The notes below the pieces were generated by a model. It was not told where the DNA came from. It was given only the letters and a program-made list of their open reading frames with translations, and searched no databases. Below are positions 1 to 5,640 of a stretch of DNA of 5,640 nt, one piece after another; position 1 is the stretch's first letter, and the number at the start of each line of letters is the position of its first letter. The position numbers and the translations under genes are program-made. The DNA is from Myxococcales bacterium (lineage in GTDB: Bacteria > Myxococcota > Polyangia > Polyangiales > Polyangiaceae), in assembly GCA_020430865.1 (NCBI GenBank), contig JAGQIY010000249.1:1-5640 (forward strand). Reading direction: 5' to 3'.

Positions 1-65
1 ACCGGTCGCGTCGGTCGACAACACACTCGCGGTGAACGCGTCCTGCCACATGGCGTGCACGATGG
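1..65. other. Unassigned left edge of the window
   Basis: No gene can be assigned here. On the minus strand an open frame with an ATG at 51-49 runs off the left edge (it would begin MWQDAFTASVLSTDATG), which would fit the first 17 codons of a divergent gene. A plus-strand frame is also open across the segment, and the sulfotransferase frame itself has a TGA at 33-35. No Shine-Dalgarno sequence supports any of these. The GC-ending codon bias is similar in the two open frames, so it does not decide between them. Confidence 0.2.
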
Positions 66-1208
66 TTGCGCCGAGGGCTGGACTCGGCGAGGCGGCGCAC
101 GAGACTCGACGATTTCGGCGAAGGGAGCTTCCTCCCTCCGCTCGAGCACCTGCTCCAAAGCATCCGTACGGAATCGAACCTGACGCCAACCGGCGCGCTG
201 ATCACCCGAACGCGACTGCGGGGCGTGCTCGAGAATCGTCTGCGCCTCGAGGCCCTGTATGCCGCACACCCGGAGATCGAAGAGGAGCAGATCCGGGCGC
301 CGATCGTGATCGCCGGTCTGCAGCGCACGGGCACGACCTTCCTGCATCGCTTGCTGGCCTCGCACCCGAAGCTACGCTGGCTCGCGGCCTGGGAAGCACT
401 GAGCCCCGTGCCACGACCGGGACCCGATCGGCGACTCAGGCAGGCGCGGCTGGCGGAGCGCGCCCTGCGCTACCTCTCTCCCACGTTCTTCGCGATCCAC
501 CCGGTGGAGGCGGAGGCCCCAGAGGAAGAGGTCCTGCTGCTCGACTACTCGTTCCGCAGCACCGTGGCCGAAGCGACCTTGCGCGTCCCGAGCTTTTCCC
601 GCTGGCTCGAAGGCGCGGACCAGCTCCCGGCGTACCGCTACCTCGAGCGCCTGCTGAAGGCCCTGCAGTGGCAGCGCCCGAGGGAGCGCTGGGTGTTGAA
701 GACGCCGCATCACCTCGAATGGCTCGATGCCCTCCTCAACGTTTTTCCAGATGCAAAAATCATCCAGACCCACCGGGATCCAACGCGGACGCTCGCTTCC
801 TTCTGCAGCATGATCTGGTACGGACGCGCGGTCTTCAGTGACCAGGTCGATGCTGACGAGGTAGGTCGCGACTGGGAACGCAAGACCCTGCGCATGGTGA
901 CTCGAGGGCGCGAAGTGCGCGAGGCGCTCAGCAGCGCTGGCGATCCCAGGGCTTGCCAGTTCCTCGACGTCCACTACCAAGACCTGATGAAGGACCCCGA
1001 TGGAACCCTCGAACGCATCTCCGCGTTCGCGGATCTGGCCTGGTCTGACTCCGACCGCCAGCAACTCGAGCGAGCGCGCAACCACAATCGGCAGCACAAA
1101 CACGGCGTCCACCGCTACAGCCTGAAGGACTTCGGGCTGAGCGAGCAGCGCACCCGAGAGCGCTTTGCGAGCTACGTCGAGCGCTACGCCATCCCCAGCG
1201 AGGGCTGA
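66..1208 (+). CDS. Sulfotransferase family protein
   Basis: This is a 380-residue cytosolic-type sulfotransferase (Sulfotransf_3-like), expected to move a sulfuryl group from PAPS to an unknown small-molecule acceptor. The PAPS 5'-phosphosulfate loop is visible at residues 83-91 (AGLQRTGTT, where the family usually has GLPRSGTT). It is followed by FLHRLLASHP, then W209-V-L-K-T-P-H at 209-215. The 3'-phosphate-binding segment is KIIQTHRDPTRTLASF at 231-246, with Arg237 and Ser245 in the expected places. The C-terminal block HKHGVHRYSLKDFGLS (345-359) is also typical of this subfamily. The TTG at 66 is chosen because the in-frame TGA at 33-35 leaves no ATG, GTG or TTG before it, and because the conserved N-terminal block SARRRTRLDDFG begins at residue 7. 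No Shine-Dalgarno sequence is evident. There is no signal peptide or membrane segment. The acceptor cannot be read from the sequence, and neighbouring genes do not suggest one. Confidence 0.9.
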   Translation: MRRGLDSARRRTRLDDFGEGSFLPPLEHLLQSIRTESNLTPTGALITRTRLRGVLENRLRLEALYAAHPEIEEEQIRAPIVIAGLQRTGTTFLHRLLASHPKLRWLAAWEALSPVPRPGPDRRLRQARLAERALRYLSPTFFAIHPVEAEAPEEEVLLLDYSFRSTVAEATLRVPSFSRWLEGADQLPAYRYLERLLKALQWQRPRERWVLKTPHHLEWLDALLNVFPDAKIIQTHRDPTRTLASFCSMIWYGRAVFSDQVDADEVGRDWERKTLRMVTRGREVREALSSAGDPRACQFLDVHYQDLMKDPDGTLERISAFADLAWSDSDRQQLERARNHNRQHKHGVHRYSLKDFGLSEQRTRERFASYVERYAIPSEG

Positions 1209-1240
1209 GCCGCGCGAGCCCTCTGCCCCGACCGAGGATC

Positions 1241-1274
1241 TGGCAGAAAATGTGGGAACGGTGTCATTGCGCCA
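1241..1274. promoter_or_regulatory. Candidate operator upstream of the GlxA-type regulator
   Basis: The 92-base gap before the regulator contains an imperfect inverted repeat with outer arms TGGC (1241-1244) and GCCA (1271-1274) and inner elements AAATG (1248-1252) and CATT (1265-1268). Read outward-in, the two half-sites are TGGCAGAAAATG and, on the other strand, TGGCGCAATG. The 5-base versus 3-base inner spacing makes the symmetry incomplete. AraC-type regulators bind such two-part sites and commonly control themselves, so autoregulation is a reasonable inference. No confident -35/-10 pair can be named. Confidence 0.4.
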
Positions 1275-1300
1275 ACCGCCGTGGCCACTACCCTCAGCTG

Positions 1301-2284
1301 ATGCAACGACGCAGCGTGGCTCTGATCGGATACGACGACGCTCAAAGCCTCGACTTGGTCGGGCCACTGGAGGTCTTTGCCAGCGCCTCGAAGCTCGCCG
1401 AGCTGGCGCGAAGACGGGTGGGCTATCGGGTGTCGCTGCTCAGCCCAGGCGGCGCCCCGATCCGCTGCAGCAGCGGCCTCCAGCTGGTCGCCGACGGCGC
1501 GATCAGCGCGGACGCCGGGCCCTTCCACACCTTGCTCATCGGCGGCGGCGCCGGGTCGCGCAAGATCCACAAGGAAACGCCGTGGCTGGAGGAGCTGGGC
1601 GGGCTCGCGCGCCGGGCGAGGCGCGTCGGCTCCGTCTGCACCGGGGCTTTCGTCTTGGCCAAGCTCGGCCTACTCGACGGTCGACGCGCAACGACCCACT
1701 GGCAGTGGTGTGAGAAGCTGGCGGAGCTTCATCCAGAGATCCAGGTCGAGGCCGATCAGATCTACGTCCAGGACGGTCGCTACTGGACGTCAGCCGGCGT
1801 TACCGCTGGCATGGACCTGGCACTCGCTCTGGTGGAAGCCGACCTCGGCCGGGAGGTCGCGCTCGATACCGCACGGCAACTCGTGATGTACGTGCAACGC
1901 AGCGGGGGACAGTCGCAGTTCAGTCCGCAGCTGGCCGCGCAGTACAGCGAGCGCCCGCGTCTGAGGGAGCTGCAGCAGCGGATTCAGGCAGAACCCGCCG
2001 CGGATCACTCCGTCCCGGCCCTGGCACGCCGGGCCGGCATGAGCCCCAGGCACTTCGCCCGAGTGTTCCAGCGCGAGCTCGGAGTGACCCCGGCAGCCTA
2101 TGTGGAGAGCGTACGCATCGACCTGGCGCGGCGACTGCTTGGAGACTCGGTGCACTCAGTGGACGAAGTCGCGAGCATCGCAGGCTTCGGCTGCAGCGAG
2201 TCGCTCAGGCGGGCCTTCTCCCGGCGTTTGGGCACCACGCCCCGCGAATACCGCGCGCGCTTCCAGCTGCGTCGCAGCGCCTAG
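1301..2284 (+). CDS. GlxA family transcriptional regulator (DJ-1/PfpI domain plus AraC-type HTH)
   Basis: This 327-residue regulator has an N-terminal DJ-1/PfpI-like sensor domain (about residues 5-180) and a C-terminal AraC/XylS DNA-binding domain. The sensor shows the conserved LDLVGPLEVF at 17-26, the LLIGGGAG strand-loop, the nucleophile-elbow cysteine Cys113 in GSVCTGAFVLAKLGLLDG, and ATTHW with His133. The linker has the family hallmark SAGVTAGMDLALALVE and RQLVMYVQRSGGQSQFS. The two helix-turn-helix units are VPALARRAGMSPRHFARVF (238-256) and VDEVASIAGFGCSESLRRAF (287-306), followed by GTTPREYR. An ATG at 1250 is in frame but would add 17 residues unlike the family and would lie inside the candidate operator, so ATG 1301 is preferred; neither start has a clear ribosome binding site. 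Family members control catabolism of small nitrogenous or other compounds, but the ligand and targets here are unknown. The upstream sulfotransferase is a codirectional neighbour, not an obvious target. Confidence 0.93.
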   Translation: MQRRSVALIGYDDAQSLDLVGPLEVFASASKLAELARRRVGYRVSLLSPGGAPIRCSSGLQLVADGAISADAGPFHTLLIGGGAGSRKIHKETPWLEELGGLARRARRVGSVCTGAFVLAKLGLLDGRRATTHWQWCEKLAELHPEIQVEADQIYVQDGRYWTSAGVTAGMDLALALVEADLGREVALDTARQLVMYVQRSGGQSQFSPQLAAQYSERPRLRELQQRIQAEPAADHSVPALARRAGMSPRHFARVFQRELGVTPAAYVESVRIDLARRLLGDSVHSVDEVASIAGFGCSESLRRAFSRRLGTTPREYRARFQLRRSA

Positions 2285-2325
2285 CCCACGAAAGCCAGGC
2301 GAGCGGGTCACTCCCTGCGACGCAG
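2267..2325. repeat. 11-bp inverted repeat spanning the convergent gene ends (possible bidirectional terminator)
   Basis: CTGCGTCGCAG at 2267-2277 and its exact reverse complement CTGCGACGCAG at 2315-2325 lie on either side of the two convergent stop codons (2284 and 2308). Each arm is also nearly palindromic by itself (GCTGC-GTC-GCAGC at 2266-2278 and CCTGC-GAC-GCAGG at 2314-2326), so three alternative hairpins are possible. There is no T-tract. Both arms are coding, for Leu-Arg-Arg near the C-termini of the two proteins, so shared codon preference may explain the match. Confidence 0.3.
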
Positions 2326-3951
2326 GAGCAGCGAGCACTTGCGGGTGGACTTGGGCTCCGTCGACCAGTCCAGGATGTTGCGCAGGAGCAAGCTGCTGCC
2401 CGCGGCGGACCCGTCGTAGTACTGGCTGATACTGGCGAGCGTTGGATCGCCGCTCCCGCCGCCTTGCTTCCGAGCCTCGGGAGACGCGGGCTTACCGGCG
2501 CGAGCCAGGGGGTTCGTGACCAGCTGGGACGCGGAGATCACCAGCACCCGGGCGCGAGCGCTCCGCTCACCGAAGGCGCTCTTCAGATCCCCGTCGATGG
2601 CGACGGCAAGCGTGCGCCGCTCGCCAGCACCAGACGCTTCGGGCAGCGGCTTCCCGGGGTAGGTCGAGACGCCGCCTTTGGTGATCGCTCGCGCCTGTTC
2701 ACTGGTGAACAGCAGTGGGGTGAAGGTGGTGTTCTTCTGCTTCTCTGGGTGGAGCACCAGCGTCGACGCGAAGGGCAGCGTCACCTGCTTCACGCCTTGG
2801 AAGACGGGCGCAGAGCTGAGCAGCGACGCTGCTTTTTCTTCCGTGCGGATGTTATCCAGCACGATCAACGTCGGCACCGGTGGGATCTCTCCCCCCCCGA
2901 CCAGGCTGCCCTGGAGCCGCATGCCGTGAGCGGCATCGACCACCAGATCCGAGGACAGCTCGACCCCATAGCCCTCCAGCAGCGGCTCCAGACCGTGGCG
3001 GCTCAGCGTGACGCTCATGCTGGCGTCGCCAGGCGGAATGTTCACGGCGCTCGCCAGGACCACGAGGCTCTTGCCTCCCCGCATCATGAAGTCGTCGATG
3101 CGCGCCAGCTCTGCCTTGGTGAAGTCACGCCCGGGCTGTGTGATGACCAGCGTGTCGATCGACTCGAGCTTGTCGGGGGAGAGCTCATCCGGCGTGAGCA
3201 GCGAGAAGCGATAGTAGGGAAACGCGCTCGCCAGCAGCGCCAGCATGCTGCCCTCGCTCCTGGCCGACAGCGAGGGCTCCTCGAGGGAGACCCCGCCTGG
3301 CGACGCGACCAGACCGATCCCGAAGCGCTGCTCCTCGGCCCGGGCGATCACCTCGCGCAAGCGATTGGCAAACCAGTAAGGAAAGTCCTGAGGGCGCTCG
3401 GGATCGATGGCGGGGATGGTCGCGCGTTGCTCAGCGGCGCGCAGCACGACCCCGAGATAGGCGGCGTTGAGCGAGGTGCCCGCGCTCGACGCCTGGCCCA
3501 GCAGAGCCTGCTGCACGCCCTCGCCGCTCGCCTGCGCGCGAGTCTCGGCGTCCTTCACCACGACGCGCGTGTACTTGAGCTTCCCGTCGGAGGCGTCGGC
3601 GATGCGCTGCAGCTCCTGGCTCACTCGATCCGCGCTTTGCGCCAGCAGCTCGGGCTCTGGGCTGGCGAACAGGCTGACCTCGACAGGATGCTCACTCGCC
3701 TCCAGCAGCTCGAGGGTCCCGTCCTCGCACGCCTGCTCGGTGACGTCGAGCGGGCTCCTGAAGAACCACAGGCTCAGGAAACCGCCCACCAGCAAGACGA
3801 TGGAACCGATGCCCAGGATCCAGGGCAGGCGATTGGAGGGCTTCTTCGCCGTGGGCGCGTTCGCTTCGGGACGCTCCGGTTTCGCGGGTTGGTCCAGCAA
3901 GGACTGAGGCCCCTTCGGGCTCGATGCGGAGTTGGAAGGCCCCTGATCCAT
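2308..3951 (-). CDS. GldG-like ABC transporter auxiliary protein, single membrane anchor
   Basis: This 547-residue protein resembles the GldG/ABC-type auxiliary family linked to gliding and export ABC transporters. Residues 1-42 are a Pro/Lys/Ser-rich cytoplasmic tail, residues 43-64 (WILGIGSIVLLVGGFLSLWFF) form one membrane helix, and the rest is predicted to be outside the membrane. Family-like segments include VEVSLFASPEPELL near 90-103, the Rossmann-like strand LVITQPGRDFTKAELARIDDFMMRGGKSLVVL (268-299, family pattern of a variable core then an FMMRGG turn), TPLLFTSEQARAI (411-423), VLVISASQLVTN (469-480) and the final LLLRNILDW (521-529). Known GldG proteins usually continue into a second, C-terminal membrane helix; this one stops 18 residues after NILDW with a basic tail, and neither alternative frame downstream encodes a hydrophobic helix. 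No ATPase or permease gene lies beside it. It starts 12 bases after the hydrolase stop, in the same frame, without a clear Shine-Dalgarno sequence, suggesting coupled translation. Family assignment is by pattern recognition and moderately sure. Confidence 0.7.
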   Translation of the reverse strand: MDQGPSNSASSPKGPQSLLDQPAKPERPEANAPTAKKPSNRLPWILGIGSIVLLVGGFLSLWFFRSPLDVTEQACEDGTLELLEASEHPVEVSLFASPEPELLAQSADRVSQELQRIADASDGKLKYTRVVVKDAETRAQASGEGVQQALLGQASSAGTSLNAAYLGVVLRAAEQRATIPAIDPERPQDFPYWFANRLREVIARAEEQRFGIGLVASPGGVSLEEPSLSARSEGSMLALLASAFPYYRFSLLTPDELSPDKLESIDTLVITQPGRDFTKAELARIDDFMMRGGKSLVVLASAVNIPPGDASMSVTLSRHGLEPLLEGYGVELSSDLVVDAAHGMRLQGSLVGGGEIPPVPTLIVLDNIRTEEKAASLLSSAPVFQGVKQVTLPFASTLVLHPEKQKNTTFTPLLFTSEQARAITKGGVSTYPGKPLPEASGAGERRTLAVAIDGDLKSAFGERSARARVLVISASQLVTNPLARAGKPASPEARKQGGGSGDPTLASISQYYDGSAAGSSLLLRNILDWSTEPKSTRKCSLLLRRRE

Positions 3952-3963
3952 CGGCGAATCCGT

Positions 3964-4806
3964 TCAGACGAGCGCTTCCGCAAGAAAACGCAGGTGCTCT
4001 TCACAGAAGGTCGCGACGAAGAAGTAGCTGTGGTCGTAGCCAGGCTGCATGCGCAGGTTGTGCTTCACGCCTCGCGCTTCCAGCGCCGCCGAGAGCAGCG
4101 GAGTGCGGAGCTGCTCGGTCAGGAACTGATCGCTGCTGCCCTGATCGATCAACGTTCGTGGCAGAGTCTCCCCGCGCTCCAGGAGCCGCACCGGATCGTA
4201 GGCCTCGGCGAGCGCCAAGTCGCCACCGAAGAAGCGCTCCACCACGGTCTCCCCCCAGGGGCAGCGCGTGAACGAGGAGATGGGCGCGAGCGCGGACACA
4301 CGCTTGAAGCGTCCAGGGTGCTTGAGCGCCATCAGGAGCGCGCCGTGACCTCCCATCGAGTGACCGCTGATCGCCTGACATTCCAAATCCACAGAGAAAT
4401 TTGCCTCGACGATCTGCGGCAGCTCCTCGCTGAGATAGCTGAACATGCGATAGTGAGAGCTCCAGGGCTCGGCGCTGGCGTCCAGGTAGTAGCTCGCCGA
4501 CTTTCCGAACCAGTAGTGTTGCGAGTCGCCCTCGATATCGACGCCCCGCGGGCTGGTGTCCGGAGCCACGATGCACAGCCCGAGCTCCGCCGCGATGCGT
4601 TGTGCGCCGGCCTTGACCACGAAGTTGTCCGGCGTGCAGGTCAACCCCGACAGGAACCACACCACCGGCCAGGGACCGGAATGGCGCGAGGGATCCGGCG
4701 TGTAGACGGCGAAGTCCATCGGGGTGCCGGTGACAGCGCTCTGATGTCGGTAGTACCCCTGCGTCCCCCCGAACGCACGATGAGCCTTCTGGGTGTCGAG
4801 CTGCAT
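3964..4806 (-). CDS. fghA: S-formylglutathione hydrolase
   Basis: This 280-residue cytosolic alpha/beta-hydrolase (EC 3.1.2.12) splits S-formylglutathione into formate and glutathione, the step after glutathione-dependent formaldehyde dehydrogenase. Its length is usual for the family. The N-terminal region has the diagnostic [15 protein letters not shown] (48-62), including the conserved Cys57, and APDTSPRG (81-88). The nucleophile elbow is [10 protein letters not shown] with Ser150; the acid is Asp226 in [10 protein letters not shown]; the general base is His259 in GYDHSYFF. All three catalytic residues are in place, so the enzyme should be active. ATG 4806 gives an N-terminus aligned with known members; a weak ACGGA lies 6-10 bases upstream. 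The start codon is inside a perfect inverted repeat. The dehydrogenase partner is not in the window. It is divergent from an acyl-CoA ligase and probably co-transcribed with the GldG-like gene downstream. Confidence 0.96.
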   Translation of the reverse strand: MQLDTQKAHRAFGGTQGYYRHQSAVTGTPMDFAVYTPDPSRHSGPWPVVWFLSGLTCTPDNFVVKAGAQRIAAELGLCIVAPDTSPRGVDIEGDSQHYWFGKSASYYLDASAEPWSSHYRMFSYLSEELPQIVEANFSVDLECQAISGHSMGGHGALLMALKHPGRFKRVSALAPISSFTRCPWGETVVERFFGGDLALAEAYDPVRLLERGETLPRTLIDQGSSDQFLTEQLRTPLLSAALEARGVKHNLRMQPGYDHSYFFVATFCEEHLRFLAEALV

Positions 4807-4827
4807 GGGATCCGTCTACCATGCAGC
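4800..4827. promoter_or_regulatory. Perfect 9-bp inverted repeat over the hydrolase start codon
   Basis: GCTGCATGG at 4800-4808 and CCATGCAGC at 4819-4827 are exact reverse complements separated by 10 bases. In the minus-strand transcript the 3' arm contains the hydrolase ATG, and the loop contains the only Shine-Dalgarno-like bases (ACGGA). The structure could be an mRNA hairpin masking the start site or a dimeric repressor operator. A second, out-of-frame ATG lies in the 5' arm (4822-4820). Confidence 0.5.
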
Positions 4828-4945
4828 GCGGACCGGTTGCCCGAAAAGCAGCGGGTCAGGGGCCGCTCCGGGACCACCCCCGGGGCGAATGATCACGCGC
4901 GCTGGCGCAGTCAGAGCGAATCGCTCGCTCTCGCAGGAGACACAC
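4807..4945. promoter_or_regulatory. Divergent promoter region between hydrolase and acyl-CoA ligase
   Basis: These 139 bases separate two divergently transcribed genes, so promoters for both should lie here or inside the flanking starts. I cannot name a convincing -35/-10 pair on either strand. Visible structure is the inverted repeat at the hydrolase start, a GC-rich CCCCGGGG at 4878-4885, a TGATCA at 4890-4895, and a 13-base palindrome GAGCGA-A-TCGCTC at 4914-4926. The palindrome lies 9 bases upstream of the ligase ribosome binding site and could be a repressor operator. Confidence 0.5.
4935..4940 (+). promoter_or_regulatory. Ribosome binding site of the acyl-CoA ligase
   Basis: AGGAGA at 4935-4940 lies 5 bases before the ATG at 4946. 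It is the only strong Shine-Dalgarno match at a gene start in the window and fixes the ligase start. Confidence 0.8.
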
Positions 4946-5640
4946 ATGCTGGGATTGATGCAGGACCGTCCGCTACTCATCTCCTCGATCATCGAGTACG
5001 CGGCGCGCTACCACGGAAACACCGAGATCGTGTCGCGCACGGTGGAAGGCCCCATCCACCGCTACGGTTACCGCGAGTGTGAAGTGCGGAGTCGCAAGCT
5101 CGCGAGCGCCCTGACGAGCAAGCTGGGCGTGAAGCTCGGGGATCGCATCGCGACGGTCGCCTGGAACGGTCACCGCCACATGGAGATCTACTACGGCGTC
5201 TCCGGGATGGGCGCTGTGTGTCACACCATCAACCCGCGGCTATTCCCCGAGCAGATCGTCTACATCGTCAACCACGCGGAGGACGCCTACGTCTTCGTCG
5301 ATCTGACCTTCGTGCCGCTGCTCGAGAAGCTCGCCGACAAGCTCGGCTGCGTGAAGGGCTACGTGGTGATGACGGATCGCGCGCACATGCCCGATACGTC
5401 CCTCCAGAACGCCATCTGCTACGAAGAGCTGATCGAGCAGGGCGACGAGGGCTACCAGTGGCCCGCGCTCGACGAGCGCACCGCGTCGTCCCTCTGCTAC
5501 ACCTCCGGCACCACCGGTCACCCCAAGGGCGTAATGTACGAGCACCGCTCGACGGTGCTGCACTCGCTGATCGTCCTGACTGGCGAGGGGCTCGCGCTCT
5601 CGAGCCAGGACGCCGTGCTCCCGGTGGTGCCGATGTTCCA
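4946..5640 (+). CDS. Acyl-CoA synthetase (AMP-binding), AlkK/DmdB type, 3' end beyond the window
   Basis: An open frame from ATG 4946 runs off the right edge, giving 231 residues of a protein whose family is usually about 540. It activates a carboxylic acid to an acyl-adenylate with ATP and then to an acyl-CoA. The N-terminus [20 protein letters not shown], then [18 protein letters not shown] (67-84) and [22 protein letters not shown] (92-113, key HTINPRL) match the group of medium-chain fatty-acid and 3-methylthiopropionate CoA ligases. The ATP-binding A3 motif [11 protein letters not shown] is at 185-195 (bases 5498-5530), followed by [12 protein letters not shown] as in the family. The acyl-pocket and C-terminal lysine regions are outside the window, so the substrate cannot be decided. 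It is divergent from the formaldehyde-pathway hydrolase and may share regulation with it. Confidence 0.94.
   Translation, partial: MLGLMQDRPLLISSIIEYAARYHGNTEIVSRTVEGPIHRYGYRECEVRSRKLASALTSKLGVKLGDRIATVAWNGHRHMEIYYGVSGMGAVCHTINPRLFPEQIVYIVNHAEDAYVFVDLTFVPLLEKLADKLGCVKGYVVMTDRAHMPDTSLQNAICYEELIEQGDEGYQWPALDERTASSLCYTSGTTGHPKGVMYEHRSTVLHSLIVLTGEGLALSSQDAVLPVVPMF

Noticed and set aside
32..841. A 269-codon plus-strand open frame beginning with GTG at 32, overlapping the sulfotransferase.
   Set aside because: The protein is Pro/Arg/Ala-rich with no domain, and the sulfotransferase frame carries all conserved motifs. I also considered a frameshift joining its start to the sulfotransferase and dropped it because the conserved N-terminal block is already reached from TTG 66.
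372..1367. A 331-codon minus-strand open frame opposite the sulfotransferase.
   Set aside because: It is a compositional shadow: it shows no recognisable domain, overlaps two well-supported plus-strand regions and lacks a ribosome binding site.
3952..3966. Possible read-through of a single TGA fusing the hydrolase to the GldG-like protein.
   Set aside because: The frames do match, but the hydrolase ends at its usual length, an ATG follows 12 bases later, and nothing resembling a selenocysteine insertion hairpin is apparent; adjacency in an operon explains the layout.
4001..4822. A 273-codon minus-strand open frame overlapping the hydrolase in another frame.
   Set aside because: The translation is low-complexity Arg/Ala/Gly-rich sequence; the overlapping hydrolase has a complete catalytic triad.
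4868..4885. GC-rich hairpin CCGGG/CCCGG in the divergent intergenic region.
   Set aside because: The stem is only 5 bp with no T-tract, and such matches are expected by chance at this GC content.
2464..5082. An 872-codon open frame on the plus strand, antisense to the GldG-like and hydrolase genes.
   Set aside because: Its codons are in register with the minus-strand codons so that stops would need TTA, CTA or TCA codons there, which GC-rich genes avoid. The two minus genes share one frame, so the openness carries on across both. The translation is Arg/Gln/His/Gly-rich without any family pattern, while the minus-strand genes have intact motifs.

Overview
This is a GC-rich window (GC-ending codons dominate every gene) with six-part layout typical of a free-living soil or marine proteobacterium or a Myxococcota/deltaproteobacterial relative. 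The taxon is inferred from composition and gene content only; there is no rRNA, tRNA or other marker in the window. I see no mobile element, CRISPR array, tRNA or phage gene.

Left part, plus strand: after 65 bases of unassigned edge sequence comes a complete sulfotransferase-family gene (66-1208, TTG start). A 92-base gap holding a candidate operator follows, and then a GlxA-type transcription regulator (1301-2284) made of a DJ-1/PfpI-like domain fused to a double AraC helix-turn-helix. The regulator converges with the minus-strand genes, with only 23 bases between the two stop codons.

Middle part, minus strand: S-formylglutathione hydrolase (4806 to 3964), the second enzyme of glutathione-dependent formaldehyde oxidation, is followed 12 bases later by a membrane-anchored protein resembling GldG, the auxiliary subunit of gliding-type ABC transporters (3951 to 2308). 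The two lie in the same reading frame and look like an operon. The GldG-like protein lacks both its usual C-terminal membrane segment and, in this window, its ATPase and permease partners.

Right part, plus strand: a 139-base divergent promoter region separates the hydrolase from an acyl-CoA ligase of the AlkK/DmdB type (4946 onward, cut by the window end), which has a clear ribosome binding site. A perfect 9-bp inverted repeat overlaps the hydrolase start codon, and a 13-base palindrome sits just before the ligase ribosome binding site.

Overall the genes are mostly recognisable metabolic and regulatory families. The items most worth a second look are the orphan, shortened GldG-like gene tied to a formaldehyde-detoxification enzyme, and the hairpin at the hydrolase start codon. 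I find no convincing evidence of a wholly new system.
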